From NCBI RefSeq assembly GCF_030848805.1, contig NC_092366.1:1054001-1118000 (forward strand): a DNA stretch of 64,000 nt, in the 5' to 3' direction. This DNA is from Temnothorax longispinosus (lineage: Eukaryota; Arthropoda; Insecta; Hymenoptera; Formicidae). Below are positions 59,781 through 64,000 of the stretch, in pieces (positions within the stretch are counted from its first letter, which is position 1; every line of letters starts with the position of its first letter). Below the pieces are notes generated by a model. The model was not told the origin of the DNA. It ran no database searches and saw only the letters and a program-made list of their open reading frames with translations. The position numbers and the translations under genes were made by a program.

Positions 59781-62755
59781 TAGATTTCTTAGATTTCACT
59801 CATTTATAGAAGGCTAAGTAAAATCTGAATTGAGTCGCCTCCGCTTCGTTTTGTTTGCGCTTTCGAGTGCATTACCGTCGCGCGATCGACAGTAATAGAT
59901 CGTCTTGCGCTGTACGGATAGAGATACACGGAGGGCCCATTATATCACGTGACACGTTATGCATCATTCCTAACAGTGGTTACCGTCAGAAGTCCGTTCG
60001 GCAGATACATATACGAGGAACGATGGGAAAAGTGGTAAGTACCGTTGCCTTCGATATACGCGATCCTACCTATATATCGACGAGGCGGATTCTCGTTACG
60101 GCAGCGACGACAACTCGCCGGTCAGTAGCGCATCGTGCAAAATTTTAACGACCGCTGAAACCGACAACTCGCAACGCAGATGAGAGAAAGTTTGCCTCAA
60201 TGAACGATTACACGAGCGGTACGAGCCTGATCGCCTAATTAAAGTTTCCCCCGTGCAATCTCGCAAACGTTCGCGTTAATAAATCTGTGCATTTGATGAT
60301 TCATGAGGTAATAGAGTATTAAGATTACGTTATGTTGCCGCGGCGTCCATAAATTAAACGACGAACGAGCCGCCACGCCGTTCGCGACGCGTTTGCGACG
60401 ACTGCGTATTCCTTGACCGACTATGTTAAACGATGACGCGACGATAAACCCATAGATTGAGACATGTGTATTCACGTGTGTCAAGGAGTACGAGATTTTT
60501 CCGAAGACGTATTTCGCGTCGTACGCGAAAGGAACACTAAAGACATACGATAAATGCTAATGTATGTACCGTCTCTTGCAATGATAAATCTTTATTGAGA
60601 GACCCACGTTTTAGCTCGTATAAAGCACTGCGTCTCGTGCGTCTAGAAAAAAATGGGGAATCACCATAAATCTTGCTACATCGAATCCATCTCAACGCAG
60701 GCAAGGGTTAAATGCAATCCGACGCATTCCGATAAACGTATTCCGGTCGTCCTTATCCGTGTCTCATTTCGTTCTCGCGAGCCCTACCGGGAGGATTTAC
60801 CGTAAGACAGCCGTCAATCGTGCACGGAAGGAATCGACCCGATCGCACAATAGCGGTTCCTGCACCGGCGCGGCGTCAGGTTGATTAGCCTGTGCCGCGC
60901 AGTTTAGAGGCACGTGTCCTTTTGCCGGGGGACCGTTATGCAGACGTGACCTGTGTCGTCGGGGACAGGAGGGAGGCACCGGGATCAATGAGCGATCGTT
61001 TCTTGGAAGTCAGGATTTACGCCCGTAGCTATGCATAATGCCTCCCCCTGTGGCTCATACCGACTCATAACGGTCTGCTCGTACACCAGTGACCCGAACG
61101 TGATGCACAAACTTGGTTGTCCTTCCTTGAAGCGCGAAGGCAGCGAAGTAGGTTTAACGATCTCCTATCGTGGCGTTGCGGAGCGAATTACGTTTGACGC
61201 GGGAATAATTACGCGATTGTATAAATATTTGACGCGGTCACATTAGACGTCGTTACATACGCTGGTAACTAATTAGAAACGCGCTCATAACGTGGAATAA
61301 TTAACGCTGGGAACTGATTGACATTAATTAATAATCGGTCTCGCGCGCATCACCGTATACCTTCTTAATTTTTCTTAGGATGAGCTGTCGAGGAACAAGA
61401 TGTATGGCGGGCACCCGGCCGCTGTCGGAATCCTTCCTCGATGATCCTTAGCTATCTCCGTCGGTCGCTCGCCTAATTTGCGACTCTTTCGAGAAGCGAA
61501 ACCCTTACTTTCGGCCGCTGCTCGTCGTCGTTCTTTTAGTAAAATTTTTAAGAAAAAATTTTAATAATTTACTTGTTTTTTTTTGCTCGCCGATGTTCGC
61601 GGCCCCGTAGCACCTCAGATCCGTCGATTAAGATAAGGGCTTGAATTGGGCCGAAAATTCTAAGCGAGATGCTCCGCAAAGGCTGGACCCTTGCCTCGAA
61701 TCCGTGGAGGTTACCCGGGGTGAGCAACCTTATTTGGTACGACGACCTACTGGCTTCCTGGCGAGCGCGAACAATGCATTCGAGCCGTTGCACAATAGAT
61801 GCTTAATAAGATAATAGATGCACAATGGATCAAAGAAAAACAAGCAAAAAGAAATTTAAAAAAATTTAATAACTCGGCTAATAATCTATACGTGATTAAA
61901 AACATTTGGTACAATACCTGGGAATAATATTTGATATTATATAGGGTAAGAGTCGGGGGAAGATGCCAGTAGATCGAAGATGCCACTTTGTTAATATTTC
62001 ATTCATTATCCATAGTAGAATAGAAATCACGATGGTTTACAAAACTACGAATCTTATAAAACTTTGCCTGTCTTCGTAATTGTTCCCATGATAAAAATTG
62101 TAATAAGCTCCATAAAAATTAATAAGTATTAATTATATTTCAAAAATATAAACTTAATATTTTAATAGTACTCACAGAGAGAAGTAAAAAAATCGTAAAC
62201 GATATTGATTCTAAGAATAAATAATTGTTACCATAAAATATTTTATTAATGCAAATAGTTTATTATTATTTATTCTTAGTATCGACATACTTGGCGCTCC
62301 AACGTGTTAATAATTAATAAAATTAATGTAGTTTGTTATCTTTCACGACGAACACACGCTTTGTGAGACGATGGAAGGAATCCACCCTAGTTCTTTGTTT
62401 CATTGACCGCTTATGTGAGTCCGTTTATAGGGCTAAAATCGTTTTAATCAAATTCTCGTTTTGGTCTTATGTAAGTTCTAACTCTAATATAGTTGCCACT
62501 AAGATGGTCTGACGACAAAGGATCTTACATCTATACGGGTTTCATGGACGCATAAGGGTCATGCAGCGAAGGAAACGACCGATTCGGTGTGTAGATTGAC
62601 GAATAATTGACAATATACTTCTGACTTCAATATGACCGTTCCAATTACTTGGGTGAGACCGTATTAATGAAAATTGTGGCGTTGGATCGAATTGATTCGT
62701 TTTGTTCGTAGAATAATGCGATATATTATAATGCGTTTTTCTTTATAATTTTTTA
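59781..62755. other. no gene recognised
   Basis: GC-moderate to 61400, then AT-rich. It contains an inverted repeat CTAAGAATAAATAAT (62211-62225) / ATTATTTATTCTTAG (62265-62279). The stretch 62340-62755 leads into the hammerhead-like motif and may be further Penelope-like element sequence. The minus frame at 61569-61793 has a less biased composition than most but no known family. Confidence 0.4.
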
Positions 62756-62796
62756 TTGTTCTGAAGAAGGCCAAGTAAGACACGAAACGTCAACAA
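62756..62796 (+). ncRNA. decayed hammerhead ribozyme core, Penelope-like element remnant
   Basis: Order seen: TTGTT (stem I), CTGAAGA (core CUGANGA), AGGCC-AAGTAA-GACAC (stem II and loop), GAAAC (core), GTC (cleavage triplet), AACAA, which pairs fully with TTGTT. This is the layout of the minimal type I hammerheads known from Penelope-like retroelements. The 3' half of stem II should complement AGGCC but reads GACAC, so only about two of five pairs form and activity is unlikely. Element assignment is from the motif only. No reverse transcriptase is recognised nearby. Confidence 0.5.
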
Positions 62797-62931
62797 GTCT
62801 GTATACTATTATTGAATGTATTAAATATTTTTCTAACATCTGGTAATAGCTCGAAATTGGCCGTTTGAAATTATTTAGTTAATGTAGTTATTTGATAATA
62901 TTGGTACATCAACTTAATGTGGAATTATATA

Positions 62932-63016
62932 TATACCTATATATTTATATATATATATGTTTATGTAATGCTTTATATATATATATGTTTATGTAATGTA
63001 GTTTATGTAATGCTGA
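62932..63016 (+). repeat. AT-rich minisatellite (TATATATATATGTTTATGTAATG)
   Basis: GTTTATGTAATG occurs three times, the first two after a TA run, giving a roughly 28-bp unit. It lies beyond the 3' end of the gene on the minus strand. Confidence 0.85.
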
Positions 63017-63353
63017 TCAAAAGTCTCTAGGCGCGAAATCCGAAAATGGCCAGTTTTCAAGATACGAAAGGTCAAAAGTTGGGAATATGGCCAACAGATC
63101 TAGCTTACATGGGTTATCTACGCACGCCGCACGCATCGACGGCACTTATTGAACTTACTTACTTAATAAATATTTAAAATATAAAAAGAAAAAGCGGCAA
63201 GTATATACTTTTTACTAAAATATAATACAAACTAACATTGTGTAAAAAATTTACACAAAATAAATTTTGCGTAAAAAGTCAATACTGAGATCGTAAAAAG
63301 TCAATATTAAGATCGTAATATACTCTTCCTTCTGTGTTGTGTCGCATGAATAA
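63017..63353 (-). other. probable 3' untranslated region or flank of the right-edge gene
   Basis: AT-rich sequence after the stop codon of the last exon. It contains the 22-bp tandem repeat at 63271-63314 and the small hairpin GTGTAAA/TTTACAC at 63239-63255. No clear AATAAA is seen on the minus strand, so the transcript end is not placed. Confidence 0.35.
63271..63314 (+). repeat. 22-bp tandem duplication
   Basis: GTAAAAAGTCAATACTGAGA and GTAAAAAGTCAATATTAAGA, each followed by TC. The word AAAAGTCAATAT recurs at 63973, where on the minus strand it forms the splice-acceptor context of the exon at 63775-63969. Confidence 0.9.
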
Positions 63354-63447
63354 TTACTCGTCATCAGTGTCTGCTTCGACACGCTTTCGTTTATGTACGA
63401 TGGGACACGTGCACGTTGACAAAATTCTATTGGAATCTACAACATTG
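63354..63447 (-). CDS. last coding exon of an unrecognised gene entering from the right edge
   Basis: On the minus strand TTTCAATTGACAG|C is an acceptor. The exon's 94 bases complete the AA|C codon left by the upstream exon and add 30 residues before TAA at 63354-63356. The tail has three Cys in its middle or slightly earlier part (STCTCPIVHKRKR), a basic cluster that could act in nuclear import, and an acidic end (ADTDDE). No domain is recognisable. A decayed copy of this exon plus the preceding intron is at 20535-20720. Alternative: the exon belongs to a multicopy transposon gene and not to a host gene; the second copy favours that. Sequence is seen; splicing is inferred from exact phase agreement and conserved acceptor. 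Confidence 0.6.
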
Positions 63448-63774
63448 CTGTCAATTGAAATAGAATATACAAAATAGTCATTATTCTGCATTTGTATGTA
63501 TATAGAATAAAAGCAAAAACAAAATAGTCGGTGTATGAATATGTTACGGTTATATATACTACAGGACTATAAAGACAAGTTGCAATTCTTAAATTAAAAT
63601 AGTCGTCAAATTTCATTAATGCATAATTCTATATTCTTTTACAGAGTATCAAAGTATTATATATTAATGTTCTTATAGGTACATTAAGATAATTTTTTTT
63701 ATTGTTATTGTTGGGAAGAAAAACGTAACACTATACAAAATAAATTTAATATTAAAAACAAAACAAATAATTAC
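63448..63774 (-). other. last intron of the right-edge gene
   Basis: 327 bases, GTAATT...TTGACAG, phase 2. AT-rich. If it is retained, translation ends at the TAA at 63771-63773, only one codon further (GTT TAT AAG TAA), giving a shorter C-terminus. The donor departs from GTAAGT, so retention is conceivable. The 3' half of the intron is the part shared with 20535-20664. Confidence 0.55.
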
Positions 63775-63969
63775 TTATAAACTGCTCCCTTTCTTTTTCT
63801 CGTTTGTTTAGATGACAGAACTTGCAAGTCAGGTCGTTCTTCACTTCTACGTTCTGCAGAGAGATCCATATTATAACCCGTTGAAGTTGAAGGACTTGGT
63901 CTGCTTTGATATGTGGTGTAATTAAAAACCGAATTATTTAAAATATTACCGTTGTAAGTAATTCTTGTG
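63775..63969 (-). CDS. penultimate coding exon of an unrecognised gene
   Basis: On the minus strand TATTGACTTTTCAG|C is a good acceptor. The frame is blocked by TGA just upstream of it, which fits an exon boundary. The exon has one base completing a codon, 64 full codons and two bases left over. It encodes an Asn/Tyr-rich start, a Ser/Pro/Thr run (SRPSPSTSTG), an acidic-basic stretch (SAERRSEERPDLQVLSSKQ) and a basic patch TRKRKGAVY before the donor. The composition is that of a disordered linker in a nuclear or transposase-type protein, which is only a guess. The acceptor lies 31 bases from the window edge, so nothing more of the gene is visible. Coding status rests on open frame, residue mix, acceptor and phase match with the next exon. 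Confidence 0.62.
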
Positions 63970-64000
63970 CTGAAAAGTCAATATTTAAATAGTAGGATGT

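Noticed and set aside
61569..61793. 74-codon minus frame with a plausible hydrophobic pattern
   Set aside because: Short, unrecognised, no splice context. Left uncalled.

Overview
This window looks like nuclear DNA of an insect, most plausibly a hymenopteran such as an ant. That is inference from composition and repeat style. GC-rich stretches full of undepleted CpG (many CGCG runs) alternate sharply with AT-rich islands. The islands carry short palindromic DNA-transposon derivatives (MITEs), and simple repeats are frequent. There is no bacterial gene density, no operon, no CRISPR array and no rRNA or tRNA gene that I can support. Almost all of the window is intronic or intergenic, and most of the long open frames are chance frames in GC-rich or microsatellite DNA.

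Three places look protein-coding. (1) Minus strand, 5635-5947: a clean first coding exon with an in-frame upstream stop, a short upstream ORF and a CAG|GTGAGG donor. It encodes a Ser/Gly-rich N-terminus followed by the start of what reads as a CABIT domain (GAREM/THEMIS type). No continuation is recognisable in the 5.6 kb to the left edge, so the first intron is long. (2) Minus strand, 63354-63969: two 3'-terminal coding exons of an unrecognised gene that enters from beyond the right edge. Splice phases match exactly. A diverged second copy of its last intron plus last exon lies at 20535-20720 on the plus strand, so this is a dispersed, DNA-copied family. (3) Minus strand, about 22503-22673: a weaker candidate first exon of unknown identity.

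The rest is mobile-element debris and simple repeats. Palindromic or foldback elements lie at 3640-3797, 9501-9840, 16416-16618, 26516-26892, 28921-29111, 37863-38140, 43733-44385 (with a different element nested at 44144-44299), 47140-47264, 51478-51892, 58638-58799 and 59671-59780. A piggyBac-like terminus sits at 16637-16673 beside a perfect 20-bp-stem hairpin at 16746-16793. A decayed hammerhead-ribozyme core of the kind carried by Penelope-like retroelements lies at 62756-62796. The elements sit mainly in the AT-rich islands. The GC-rich stretches between them hold simple repeats and little else that can be named.

Nothing here amounts to a multi-gene system. The most notable items are the two-copy intron-containing gene tail, the nested or tandem MITE structures, the long hairpin beside the piggyBac-like end, and the hammerhead relic.
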